Source: Streptomyces pactum
GTDB lineage: Bacteria > Actinomycetota > Actinomycetes > Streptomycetales > Streptomycetaceae
Assembly: GCF_016031615.1 (NCBI RefSeq)
Contig: NZ_JACYXC010000001.1
Span: 4,216,001-4,280,000 of the forward strand
Length of the DNA stretch: 64,000 nucleotides
Direction: 5' to 3'
Part shown: positions 52,416-60,094 of the stretch, one piece after another
How positions within the stretch are numbered: position 1 is the first letter of the stretch
Layout: each line of letters starts with the position of its first letter
Notes under the pieces: model-generated
The model's input: only the letters and a program-made list of their open reading frames with translations
What the model was told of the DNA's origin: nothing
Database searches by the model: none
Program-made: the position numbers and the translations under genes

Positions 52416-52678
52416 TGGCGGTCTACATCGACCCGCCGGTCTGGCCCGGTCACGGGCGGATGTGGTCGCACCTGGTCAGCGATGTCTCGTACGACGAGCT
52501 GCACGCCTTCGCGGACCGGATCGGCGCGCCGCGCGGGGACTTCGAACGCGACCACTACGAGGTGCCGAGCGAGCTGTACGGGGAGGCGGTCCGGGCCGGC
52601 GCGGTGGAGGTCGGCAGCCGTGAACTCGTCCGCAGGCTCGTCGCGGCGGGCCTGCGGCAGCAGGGCACCCCGCACTGA
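52415..52678 (+). CDS. DUF4031 protein
   Basis: 87 aa; ATG overlaps the upstream stop, GGGAGCGAGGAG gives a strong ribosome-binding site. Sequence MAVYIDPPVWPGHGRMWSHLVSDVSYDELHAFADRIGAPRGDFERDHYEVPSELYGEAV is the typical DUF4031, a short protein of unknown role with conserved D, H and W residues. The two-gene unit with the Cys-motif protein is conserved in actinobacteria as far as I recall. Confidence 0.88.
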   Translation: MAVYIDPPVWPGHGRMWSHLVSDVSYDELHAFADRIGAPRGDFERDHYEVPSELYGEAVRAGAVEVGSRELVRRLVAAGLRQQGTPH

Positions 52679-52685
52679 ACCGGCG

Positions 52686-53168
52686 CCGGGCGCCGGACGG
52701 TGACCGGGGACGGAGTGGCGGGCGTCGGATGACGGCCTGGCCGGGGAGCGGCCGGGCCGGGCGGCGGTAGTGGGTGACGGCGGTGAGCGGCCGGGCCGGG
52801 CGGCGGGCATCCGGTGAGCGCGCCGGCACCGGGCCGGGCCGATGCAGCCGGTGAGCGGCCGGGCCGGGGCCGGGCGGCGGCACGTGGGTGACAGCACCGA
52901 GCGCCGGCACCGGGCACCGGTACACCCGGCCGTGGGGCCGGGCCCGGCGTGCGTGGCCCGGTTCGCGGGGTCGTTCGTCGTGGCGGTCCGTCCTGGCGGC
53001 CCGGTCCGTGGGGCCGGGTCTGGCGGGGTCCGGCCGGCCGGGGTACGGCCGGGTTCGCGCGGCTGGGCGGTGCGGGCGCGGCCCGGTCGGGGCCGGCCGG
53101 GCGCCGGACGGTGGCCGGGGGCGGAGTGGCCGGGCGTCGGATGACGGCCTGGCCGGAGAGCGGCCGGG
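52686..53168. repeat. Long intergenic region with a ~70-bp imperfect direct repeat
   Basis: A unit starting CCGGGCGCCGGACGGTG and containing GGGCGTCGGATGACGGCCTG occurs at 52686-52756 and again at 53097-53168, differing at a few positions. Between them GTGAGCGGCCGGGCCGGGC repeats at about 52743, 52781 and 52851. No gene was found in 52679-53182. Confidence 0.75.
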
Positions 53169-53182
53169 TGCCGGCGGACGCG

Positions 53183-54610
53183 TCAGGCGTGACCGGCCTC
53201 GGTGGACACCCCGCAGGCCACGGTCGGGGCCTCGGCCGTGCCGGGTATGCCGGTGCCCCCGGTGCTGCCCGCGTCGCCCGGGTCGCTCGCGGCGCCGGTG
53301 TTCCCGGTGGCCTTCGCCGACGGGGCCGCGGCGGTGGCGTCCCGGCCGGGGGCCGTGCCCGTGCCGGTGCCGGGGCCCGTTTCGCCGCCGGTGTCACCGT
53401 CCGGGCGCGCCGCCGTCGGGGCCGCGGGCACCGACCGGGTGATCACCCGGGAGGCCTCGGTACGCCGGTGGAGGCGGGCCGCGGCGACCGTGGTGGCCAG
53501 GGCCCCGACGGCCAGTACGGCCCCGGTCCAGGCCACCGCGCGGTAGCCCCACCCGGCGCCGATGACCAGGCCGCCGAGCCACGGCCCGAGGGTGTTGCCG
53601 ATGTTGAAGGCGGAGGTGGTGGTCGCCCCGGCGAGGGTCGGCGCGGCCCCCGCCACGTTGAACATCCGGGCGTTGAGCGCGGGCGCGGTCCCGAACGCCG
53701 CCACGCCGAGCAGCAGGGACAGCAGCACCACGGCGACCGCGTGCTGCGCGGTGAGCGCCAGCGTGGCCAGCACCACGGCGGCCGCCGAGATCCCCACGTA
53801 CATCGTCCCGAACAGATGTGCGTCGGCGGTCCGCCCGCCGACCGTGGTGCCGATCAGCGCGCCCACCCCGAAGAGCGCGAGCACCGACGGGACCCAGCTC
53901 TCGGAGAGCCCGGCGACATCGGTGAGCAGCGGCGCCAGGTACGAGAAGAAGCAGAACACCGCCGCCGCGTTGAGCGCCGTGCCGATCAGGGCCAGCCAGA
54001 CCTGCCGGTCGCGGTAGATGGCCAGCTCGGCGCGGAGCCGCGGCCGGTCGGAGCCGGTGGGCACCTCGGTGCGCGGCACCAGGGCCAGGACGCCGACCAG
54101 TCCGACCGCGGCGAGCGCGGCCACCGCCCAGAACGCGGCCCGCCAGCCGGCGTGCTGCCCGAGCAGCGCGCCGGCCGGGACACCGGCGATGTTGGCGATG
54201 CTCAGTCCGCCGATCATCACCGCCATGGCGCGCGCCCGCGCGGTCACCGGCACCAGTGACACGGCGACGGCCGCGCCGACAGCCCAGAACCCGGCGCAGG
54301 CCAGCGCACTGACGACGCGTGAGGCGAAGAGCACCGCGTAGTTGGGCGCCAGCGCCCCGGCCACCTGGCCGAGGCCGAAGGCGGCGAGCAGCGCCACGAG
54401 GGTGGTGCGGCGGGGCAGCCGCAGGGTGGCGGCGGCGAGCAGCGGGGCGCCCACCACCATCCCGATCGCGAACGCGGAGACCAGCAACCCGGCTTGCGGG
54501 ATCGACACGCCCATGTCCCGGGCGAGCGGCTGGAGCAGACCGCTCAGCATGAACTCGGACGTGCCGAGCGAGAAGACGGACAGACCGAGGACATAGACGG
54601 CGATGGGCAT
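53183..54610 (-). CDS. MFS transporter, Cmx/CmrA chloramphenicol-efflux type
   Basis: 475 aa from ATG 54610 (MPIAVYVLGLSVFSLGTSEFMLSGLLQPLARDMGVSIPQAGLLVSAFAIGMVVGAPLLA). Twelve membrane segments; strong resemblance to the Cmx/CmrA drug:proton antiporters, with RLPRRTTLVALL after helix 2 and GGLSIANIAGVPAGALLGQHAGWRAAFW. The last 75 residues are a Gly/Thr/Pro/Asp-rich tail. Substrate is probably a phenicol or related hydrophobic drug; not proven. Confidence 0.9.
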   Translation of the reverse strand: MPIAVYVLGLSVFSLGTSEFMLSGLLQPLARDMGVSIPQAGLLVSAFAIGMVVGAPLLAAATLRLPRRTTLVALLAAFGLGQVAGALAPNYAVLFASRVVSALACAGFWAVGAAVAVSLVPVTARARAMAVMIGGLSIANIAGVPAGALLGQHAGWRAAFWAVAALAAVGLVGVLALVPRTEVPTGSDRPRLRAELAIYRDRQVWLALIGTALNAAAVFCFFSYLAPLLTDVAGLSESWVPSVLALFGVGALIGTTVGGRTADAHLFGTMYVGISAAAVVLATLALTAQHAVAVVLLSLLLGVAAFGTAPALNARMFNVAGAAPTLAGATTTSAFNIGNTLGPWLGGLVIGAGWGYRAVAWTGAVLAVGALATTVAAARLHRRTEASRVITRSVPAAPTAARPDGDTGGETGPGTGTGTAPGRDATAAAPSAKATGNTGAASDPGDAGSTGGTGIPGTAEAPTVACGVSTEAGHA

Positions 54611-54835
54611 GTCAGGTGGCAACGCCTGGCCGCGGCCGGGCATTCCCAGGTGGGCGGGCGGATCGGTGCGCGGACGGATCGGCGCGCGGGGCGCGGAAGC
54701 GGCGCGTCCGCGGGCGCGCCCGGGCGGACACCGGGACGCCGGCCGGTCGGCGGCACGGCGCGTCCACCGGCGGACGGCGTGCGTGCACCGGTGGGTGCGG
54801 GACGGCGGTACGTGTCGCGCGCGGCCGGGGCCGCC

Positions 54836-54922
54836 GGCCGTGGGCGCGCCGGATCCGGGAGCCGGCGTGGGCGATCCGGGCCCGGCCTGGTGTCGGGCCG
54901 GCCGTGGGCGCGCCGGATCCGG
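54836..54922. repeat. 23-bp perfect direct repeat, 64 bp apart
   Basis: GGCCGTGGGCGCGCCGGATC... at 54836-54858 and 54900-54922 in the 387-bp gap between the MFS gene and the HD-domain gene. Nothing else is recognisable in 54611-54997. Confidence 0.8.
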
Positions 54923-54997
54923 CCTGGTGCGGGCCGGGCGTGGGCATGCCGGCTCGGCCGAAGGCCGGGCCGGGCGGCGGCGGGGCCCGGCACCGGA

Positions 54998-55672
54998 TCA
55001 GACGCTCAGCAGCTCCAGTTCGGTGCCGAGGTTGAAGCGGGCGGTGCGCTCCCAGTGCTCGTGGCCGTACGGGGTGCGGAAGAGCCGGGGCAGGCCGAGG
55101 AGGTGCCTCAGGACCGCCGACCGGCCCTCGCGAAACGCGTCGTGCGGCACGAAGCCGTACTCCTGCCGGACGGCCGCCGCGTAGCCGGCGTACTGCTGGG
55201 GCGAGCCGGCCAGTACGGCGAGGTCGGCGTCGCACAGCACCTCGCCGTTGGTGTCACCGGGGGCGGGATCGTGGTCGGCGGTCAGCCGGACCAGCCGGGC
55301 GACCTCCGCGACGCGCGGGGCCGGGACCCCGGCCTCGGTGAGCGCACGTTCGGCGAGGCGGGCGCTCGCCTCCTCGTTGGTGGAGCGTTCCGGCACGTAG
55401 ACCGCGTCGTGGAACCACGCTGCGAGACGGACCGCGACGGGGTCGGCGGCGTGACCGGCGAGGGTGTCCACGTGGTCCAGGACGCTCACCAGGTGGGCGG
55501 TGGTGTGGTAGTGGCGCCGGGGCTCCGCCCACCGGGCGAGCAGGTTCTCGCCGTACGGCCGCGGGTCGGGGCCGGGCGCGCCGTCCCGCGCACCGGTCAG
55601 CAGACCGGCCCAGCGGGTCAGCAGGGTCTCGTGGTCGGGGAGCGGACGCTGCGGGGACTGCGGCGTGGACAT
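54998..55672 (-). CDS. HD-domain metal-dependent phosphohydrolase
   Basis: 224 aa from ATG 55672 (MSTPQSPQRPLPDHETLLTRWAGLL). HD-superfamily residues: RRHYHTTAHLVSVL, AAWFHDAVYVPERSTNEEASARLAERAL, and LTADHDPAPGDTNGEVLCDADLAVLAG. This is the family of predicted nucleotide or metal-dependent HD hydrolases. Substrate unknown. No clear ribosome-binding site, so the start is uncertain. Confidence 0.85.
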   Translation of the reverse strand: MSTPQSPQRPLPDHETLLTRWAGLLTGARDGAPGPDPRPYGENLLARWAEPRRHYHTTAHLVSVLDHVDTLAGHAADPVAVRLAAWFHDAVYVPERSTNEEASARLAERALTEAGVPAPRVAEVARLVRLTADHDPAPGDTNGEVLCDADLAVLAGSPQQYAGYAAAVRQEYGFVPHDAFREGRSAVLRHLLGLPRLFRTPYGHEHWERTARFNLGTELELLSV

Positions 55673-56100
55673 GAGGCCATTGTTCCGCCGTTGCCCCGTG
55701 CGGCGCCTTCCGCCCGCTGCTCCCTCTGCCGGCCCGGTCGTGGCGTGCCTCGCGTCGCCCTCCTGCCGGCGGCGGTCGTGCGTGCTCCCGGTCGGCGCCG
55801 GCCCGGTCGTGCTTTCTCCCGTCCACCGCCGGCCGGGCCGTGCCTCTGCGCCGTTCCTCTCGCGCGCCGCTCCTCGTTGCCGGCCCGGTCGTGGTGCGCC
55901 GCGCGCCGGCCGCCGGCTCGTGCCCGGCCCGCGTTCCGGTTCCGTCCCCGGCGGGACGCGGTGGGCGCCGCGGTGCCCGACGACCGGCGTGGGCCGCGGG
56001 GTTCCGCCGCCGGTGGGGGGTGCGGCGCGGGTGGTCCGGGCGGGTGCCGGGGCGGCGCGGACCCGGCGGAGGCGGTGTTCCGGCGCCGCGCCGACTGTGG
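55673..56100. other. GC-rich gap between the HD gene and cutC
   Basis: Divergent gap with no gene. A GCCGGCCCGGTCGTG motif repeats at about 55729, 55797 and 55880. The cutC promoter lies at the right end. Confidence 0.45.
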
Positions 56101-56111
56101 CAGGCTGTGTT

Positions 56112-56127
56112 ATATGTCTAGACCAAT
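56112..56127. promoter_or_regulatory. dre-like DasR site over the cutC start codon
   Basis: ATATGTCTAGACCAAT has the palindromic 8-bp core GTCTAGAC of the DasR consensus A(C/G)TGGTCTAGACCA(C/G)T and matches about 12 of 16 positions. It covers the ATG at 56114. CAGGCT 7 bases before the ATG could be the -10. Confidence 0.5.
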
Positions 56128-56878
56128 TCTTGAGGTGATCGCTCTCGACCCGGCGGACGCGGTCGCAGCCCAGGCCGGTGGCGCCGACCGCCTTGAGCTG
56201 GTCGCCGACATGGCCGCCGACGGGCTGACCCCTGCCCGGGAGACCTTCGCCGCCATCCGCGCCGCCGTGGAGATCCCGCTGCGGGTGATGCTGCGCGCGA
56301 GTGACGGTTTCGCCGCCGGTGACCCGGCGGCCCTCGACGCGCTGTGCCGGTCGGCCCAGGAACTGCGGGCGGAGGGGGCGGAGGAGTTCGTCCTGGGCTT
56401 CCTGACCCCCGACGGCATGCCGGACATGGCCGCGGTCACGGCGCTGACCGAGGCGATCGGCGTACGGAACGGCGCGGGTGCCGTGCGGTGGACGTTCCAC
56501 CGGGCCATCGACCGCGCCGCGGACCGGGACGCGCTCCGCCGGCGGCTGGCGGAGGTGCCCGGCCTGGACACCTACCTCACCGCCGGCTCGGCGCTCGGCG
56601 TGGACGACGGTCTCCCGGTGCTGCTGGCGGAGGCGGCCCGCGGGGCCAGGGGCCCGGTCGAGATGGCCGGCGTGGTGCCGGAACCGGCCTACCGTCCGCG
56701 CATCATGGTCGGCGGCGGGCTGCGGCTGGACCACCTGCCGACCCTCCGTGAGGCCGGCATCGACGCCTTCCACATCGGCGGCGCCAGCCGTCCGGCGGGC
56801 TGGGAGGGGCCGGTGGACGTGGCGGCGGTGCGCGAGTGGCGTGAGGCGCTGGACGCCCCGGCCGCCCTGGTGGGCTGA
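56114..56878 (+). CDS. cutC: CutC-family protein
   Basis: 254 aa. TIM-barrel CutC: ILEVIALDPADAVAAQAGGADRLELVADMAADGLTPA, IPLRVMLRASDGF, EFVLGFLTPDGMPDMAAVTAL, VRWTFHRAIDRAADRDALRRRL, LTAGSALGVDDGLPVL and IMVGGGLRLDHLPTLREAGIDAFHIGGASR. Historically called a copper homeostasis protein; its biochemical role is unsettled. The dre-like site across its start suggests a link to aminosugar control. The longer in-frame extension upstream is shadow coding. Confidence 0.93.
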   Translation: MSRPILEVIALDPADAVAAQAGGADRLELVADMAADGLTPARETFAAIRAAVEIPLRVMLRASDGFAAGDPAALDALCRSAQELRAEGAEEFVLGFLTPDGMPDMAAVTALTEAIGVRNGAGAVRWTFHRAIDRAADRDALRRRLAEVPGLDTYLTAGSALGVDDGLPVLLAEAARGARGPVEMAGVVPEPAYRPRIMVGGGLRLDHLPTLREAGIDAFHIGGASRPAGWEGPVDVAAVREWREALDAPAALVG

Positions 56879-56967
56879 GGAGAACCCCGGTGGTGGGGTT
56901 AGCACCACCCCCGGGAGACCGGCCCGCCGGATGGGGGGCGGGGCCGGTTCCGCGGGACAGTGGCGTC

Positions 56968-57720
56968 ATGACCGACATGACGCCGCCGTACCTTGTGTCC
57001 CGCGCCCCCTCCCCGTACGCCGGACGCGAGGGCCTGAGCACCTCCGGCCCGGACGCCCGGTGGGATTCCGGGCCGCTCGCGGAGCGATCCGGGCGCACCG
57101 GGCGGTTCGGCCGCGAACTGGGCTACCTGCTCACGGGGCTGCCGCTGGGCATCGCCGCGTTCACGGTCGCGGTCACCGGTTTCGTGGTCGGCGCGGCGAC
57201 CTTCGTGACCGTCCTCGGCCTGCCGGTGCTGCTGGGCACGCTGGCCGCCGCGCGGGCCTTCGCCCGCACCGAGCGACGGCGGGTGGAGCACGTCACGGGC
57301 CGCCCGCTGCCGCCGCACCACTACCGCCAGGCCCCCGCCGACACCGGGATCGGCGGCAAGCTGGGCAGGCTGCGCGAGCCGCAGTCCTGGCGCGACCTGG
57401 TCCACATGGTGGTGTCCTTCCCGGTGCGGATCATCGGCTTCTGCCTGGCGGTCACCTGGACCGTCGGCGGTCTCGGGGAACTGCTGAACGTCACCTGGTC
57501 CTGGGCGATCCCGCGGGACGACGGCGACCAGGGGCTGCTGGACCTGATGTTCGACGTGGAGTCACGCGCCGCCGACATCGCCTTCCACACCGGCATCGGA
57601 CTGGTCCTCCTGGCCACCGCCGTCCCGGTGATACGCCTGCTCACGGCGGCCCAGACCGGTCTGGCCCGGGGCCTGCTGACCAACCCGGCGGCCGCCCACC
57701 GGACCGGGGGCGGGTGGTAG
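56968..57720 (+). CDS. Putative sensor-domain membrane protein
   Basis: 250 aa from ATG 56968 (MTDMTPPYLVSRAPSPYAG). After a 45-residue tail come helices at about 60-95 (LGYLLTGLPLGIAAFTVAVTGFVVGAATFVTVLGLPVLLGTLAAARAFA), a loop with PQSWRDLVHMVVSFPVRIIGFCLAVTWTVGGLGEL, and a C-terminal helix. This is the Putative sensor / Sensor_1-like membrane module found N-terminal to streptomycete histidine kinases, but here no kinase domain follows. GACAGT is 6 bases before the ATG. Confidence 0.78.
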   Translation: MTDMTPPYLVSRAPSPYAGREGLSTSGPDARWDSGPLAERSGRTGRFGRELGYLLTGLPLGIAAFTVAVTGFVVGAATFVTVLGLPVLLGTLAAARAFARTERRRVEHVTGRPLPPHHYRQAPADTGIGGKLGRLREPQSWRDLVHMVVSFPVRIIGFCLAVTWTVGGLGELLNVTWSWAIPRDDGDQGLLDLMFDVESRAADIAFHTGIGLVLLATAVPVIRLLTAAQTGLARGLLTNPAAAHRTGGGW

Positions 57721-57742
57721 GAGCCGGGCGGACGCCGCCCGT

Positions 57743-57773
57743 CCCGGACCCCGCGTGGTGAGCCGGGTCCGGG
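57743..57773. terminator. Terminator between convergent sensor and MFS genes
   Basis: CCCGGACCC (57743-57751) with GGGTCCGGG (57765-57773), 9-bp stem and 13-base loop. Confidence 0.6.
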
Positions 57774-57837
57774 GCCGGCGGGGCGGTGTGCCCGGGCCGG
57801 GCCCGGACCCCGGGAGCGCGGGCGGACCGGGCGGTGT

Positions 57838-59181
57838 TCACGGCCGGGGGGTGGCGCCCGCGACCGTCGTGCCGGTGGTGGCACCGGCGGCGGTCGTGCG
57901 GGTGGTGGTGGCCGTGCCGGTGGGGCCGGCGGTGGTCGCCCCGGTCGTGCCGGTGGTGCTGGTGGTGGCGGGCGTGTCCGTGGCGCCGGCCGGTGCGGCG
58001 GCCTCCGGGCCGGCGGTGTCGGCGCCGGTTCGCCGGTCGGCGCCGGCGGACCGGGTGGTGACGGCCGCCAGGACGGCGGCGACGGCGGCGAGACCGGTGG
58101 CGGCCAGCGGGAACCAGCGGTCGCCCAGGACCGCGATCGCCAGACTGCCCGCGCCGCCGCCGGCCGCCACGCCCAGGTAGAGGGCGCTGCTGTTGAGCGA
58201 GATGAGCAGCGGGGCCTTCGCCGGGTCGAGCGAGGCGAGCCGGTGGGGCAGGGCGACGGAGACCGCCCAGCCGGCGACCGGGGTCACCACGGCGTACGCC
58301 AGCGCGCCCGGCATCGACCGGGCCGCCCAGGGGAGGGTGGTGAAGGCGAGCGCGGCGACGGCGCTGCCGGTGAGCAGGACGGTCCGTACCCCGAAGCGGT
58401 CCACCGCCCGGCCGCCGAGCCAGCTGCCGGCGACCGAGGCGACGCCGGTGGCGAGCAGGATCAGGCTGAGGCGTCCCCCGTCGCCGCCGGTGGCCGGCCG
58501 GACCGCGGTCGCCAGGTAGATGTAGACGGAGTTGAACGCCAGGAAGAAGGCGAACGTGGTGCCGGCGGCGCCCAGCACCCGGCGGTCGGTGAGCGGGGCG
58601 ACCCGGGCGCGCAGCCCCGGGGCGGCGGCGGGCGTGGCGGGCAGGTCCCGCAGCAGCAGGGCCAGTCCGGCGAAGGCGGCCACGCCCAGGGCGACGACCA
58701 GCCACATCGTCAGCCGCCAGTCGGTGCGGCCGATCCAGGTGCCGAGCGGAACGCCGAGCGCGGTGGCGACCGTCATCCCGCCGAGCACGGTCGCCAGCGC
58801 CCGGCCGCGCCGCTCCGGAGGGACGATCGAGGTGGCCACCGCGTTGGCGGCCGGGGTGTAGAGGGCGGCGCCGGCCGCGGCCAGCACCCGGGTGGCCAGC
58901 AGCACCCCGTACTCCGGGGCGAGCGCGCTGAGCGCGTTGCCGATGGTGAAGACGGTGAGCGCGGTGAGCAGCAGCCGGCGGCGCGGCCAGGAGGCGGTGA
59001 GCGCCGCCAGGACCGGGGCGAGCAGCGCGTAGGACAGGGCGAAGACGGTGACCATCTGGCCGGCGGCGGAGACGGAGACGCCCAGGTCGTCGGAGACCTG
59101 GGCGAGGATGCCGGCCACCACCATGGTGTCGGTGCCCACGGCGAACGTGCCGAGGGCCAGCAGGAGCAGGCGGAGACGCAC
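57838..59181 (-). CDS. MFS transporter with Thr/Gly-rich C-terminal tail
   Basis: 447 aa from GTG 59181 (GAAAGGG upstream). Twelve-helix MFS drug exporter: LLLLALGTFAVGTDTMVVAGILAQVSDDLGVSVSAAGQMVTVFALSYALLAPVLAALTASWPRRRLLL, and a second half beginning VAPLTDRRVLGAAGTTFAF. The last 70 residues are almost only Thr, Gly, Ala and Pro. Divergent from an ArsR-type regulator with paired operators between, so it is probably that regulator's target. Confidence 0.9.
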   Translation of the reverse strand: MRLRLLLLALGTFAVGTDTMVVAGILAQVSDDLGVSVSAAGQMVTVFALSYALLAPVLAALTASWPRRRLLLTALTVFTIGNALSALAPEYGVLLATRVLAAAGAALYTPAANAVATSIVPPERRGRALATVLGGMTVATALGVPLGTWIGRTDWRLTMWLVVALGVAAFAGLALLLRDLPATPAAAPGLRARVAPLTDRRVLGAAGTTFAFFLAFNSVYIYLATAVRPATGGDGGRLSLILLATGVASVAGSWLGGRAVDRFGVRTVLLTGSAVAALAFTTLPWAARSMPGALAYAVVTPVAGWAVSVALPHRLASLDPAKAPLLISLNSSALYLGVAAGGGAGSLAIAVLGDRWFPLAATGLAAVAAVLAAVTTRSAGADRRTGADTAGPEAAAPAGATDTPATTSTTGTTGATTAGPTGTATTTRTTAAGATTGTTVAGATPRP

Positions 59182-59269
59182 GGATTCCCTTTCGGAGGGC
59201 AGCGCGGAGGAACGCCACGGGGGCGCGCGGTCGGCGCGCGGCCGGGGCGTACGACGGGACGACGCAACG

Positions 59270-59318
59270 GTTTGACGCTCGTCAAACAATAGAGATTGGT
59301 GGATGATTGTCAAACAAT
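59270..59318. promoter_or_regulatory. Two operator-like elements between MFS and ArsR genes
   Basis: GTTTGACG-CT-CGTCAAAC at 59270-59287 is a perfect palindrome with 8-bp arms. ATTGT-CAA-ACAAT at 59306-59318 is a second. They share the direct repeat GTCAAACAAT (59281-59290 and 59309-59318), 28 bp apart. Typical of ArsR control of a divergent exporter. Confidence 0.75.
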
Positions 59319-59482
59319 TGCGGGGCCGTGCGGGAGTGCGGGGCGGACGGACCCGGAGGGGCGCGGACGGGTACACCGGACGCCGGCGCGGCGGCCCCGC
59401 GCCGGCCGCGGCCCCGCCCCGCGGAGCGGAACGGCATGGTCCGGCGGAGAGCGACGGCACGGTGCCGGCGGAGAGGAGCGCC

Positions 59483-59839
59483 ATGACGGCGGAGCGGCTG
59501 CCCCAGCCGGACCGGGACGAGATCGAGCTGGTCAAGGTGTTGCACGCGCTCGCGGACCCGGTGCGCATCCGGCTGCTGGAGATCTACGGGGACGGGGAGG
59601 AGCACGGCTGCGACCCCTGCCTGCTCGGCCTGGAGCACCTCCACAAGTCCACGGTCTCGCACCACCTGCGGGTGATGCGGGAGGCGGGCATCACCTCGAC
59701 CCGTGCGGCCGGCCGGCACCGTCTGGTGCGGCTGCGCCGGGAGGACCTGGACGCCCGTTTCCCCGGCCTGCTCGACGCGACGCTGAACGCGGTGCGCCGC
59801 GGGACCGCCGCCCCCGGCGGTCCGGCCCCGGCCGCCTGA
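59483..59839 (+). CDS. ArsR-family metal or redox-type regulator
   Basis: 118 aa; ATG with GGAGAGGAG upstream. ATG 59303 would add 60 shadow-like residues. Winged-helix: DEIELVKVLHALADPVRIRLLEIYGDGEEHGCDPC, LLGLEHLHKSTVSHHLRVMREAGITSTRAAGRHRLVRLRREDLDARFPGLLDATL. The Cys pair (GCDPC) is located just before the recognition helix, where arsenic/antimony or redox sensors carry their ligand cysteines. Target: the divergent MFS gene by operator arrangement. Confidence 0.88.
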   Translation: MTAERLPQPDRDEIELVKVLHALADPVRIRLLEIYGDGEEHGCDPCLLGLEHLHKSTVSHHLRVMREAGITSTRAAGRHRLVRLRREDLDARFPGLLDATLNAVRRGTAAPGGPAPAA

Positions 59840-60094
59840 CGGCGGCGCCGGATCTGCCGGTGGGCCCGGGGCCGGGCCGGTGGTGCGGGCCGACCCGTGG
59901 TGCGGCCGGCCGGCGGCCGGTGGTGAGCCCGGCCGAACACCGGCCCCCGCGCGGTGCGGGCCGGACGCGGTGCGCCCGGGACGGGCGGCCCCGTCCGGCG
60001 CGCTGCCGGCCCGGCCGACGTGGGCCGGCCCGGCCGGCGGGGGCGGGCCGGCGAGGTGATGGCCGTGGGGGCGCGCGTCCCCACGGCCGGGGCG

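Noticed and set aside
59303..59482. N-terminal extension of the ArsR gene
   Set aside because: It is Arg/Gly-rich, overlaps the operator region, and the inner ATG has an excellent ribosome-binding site.
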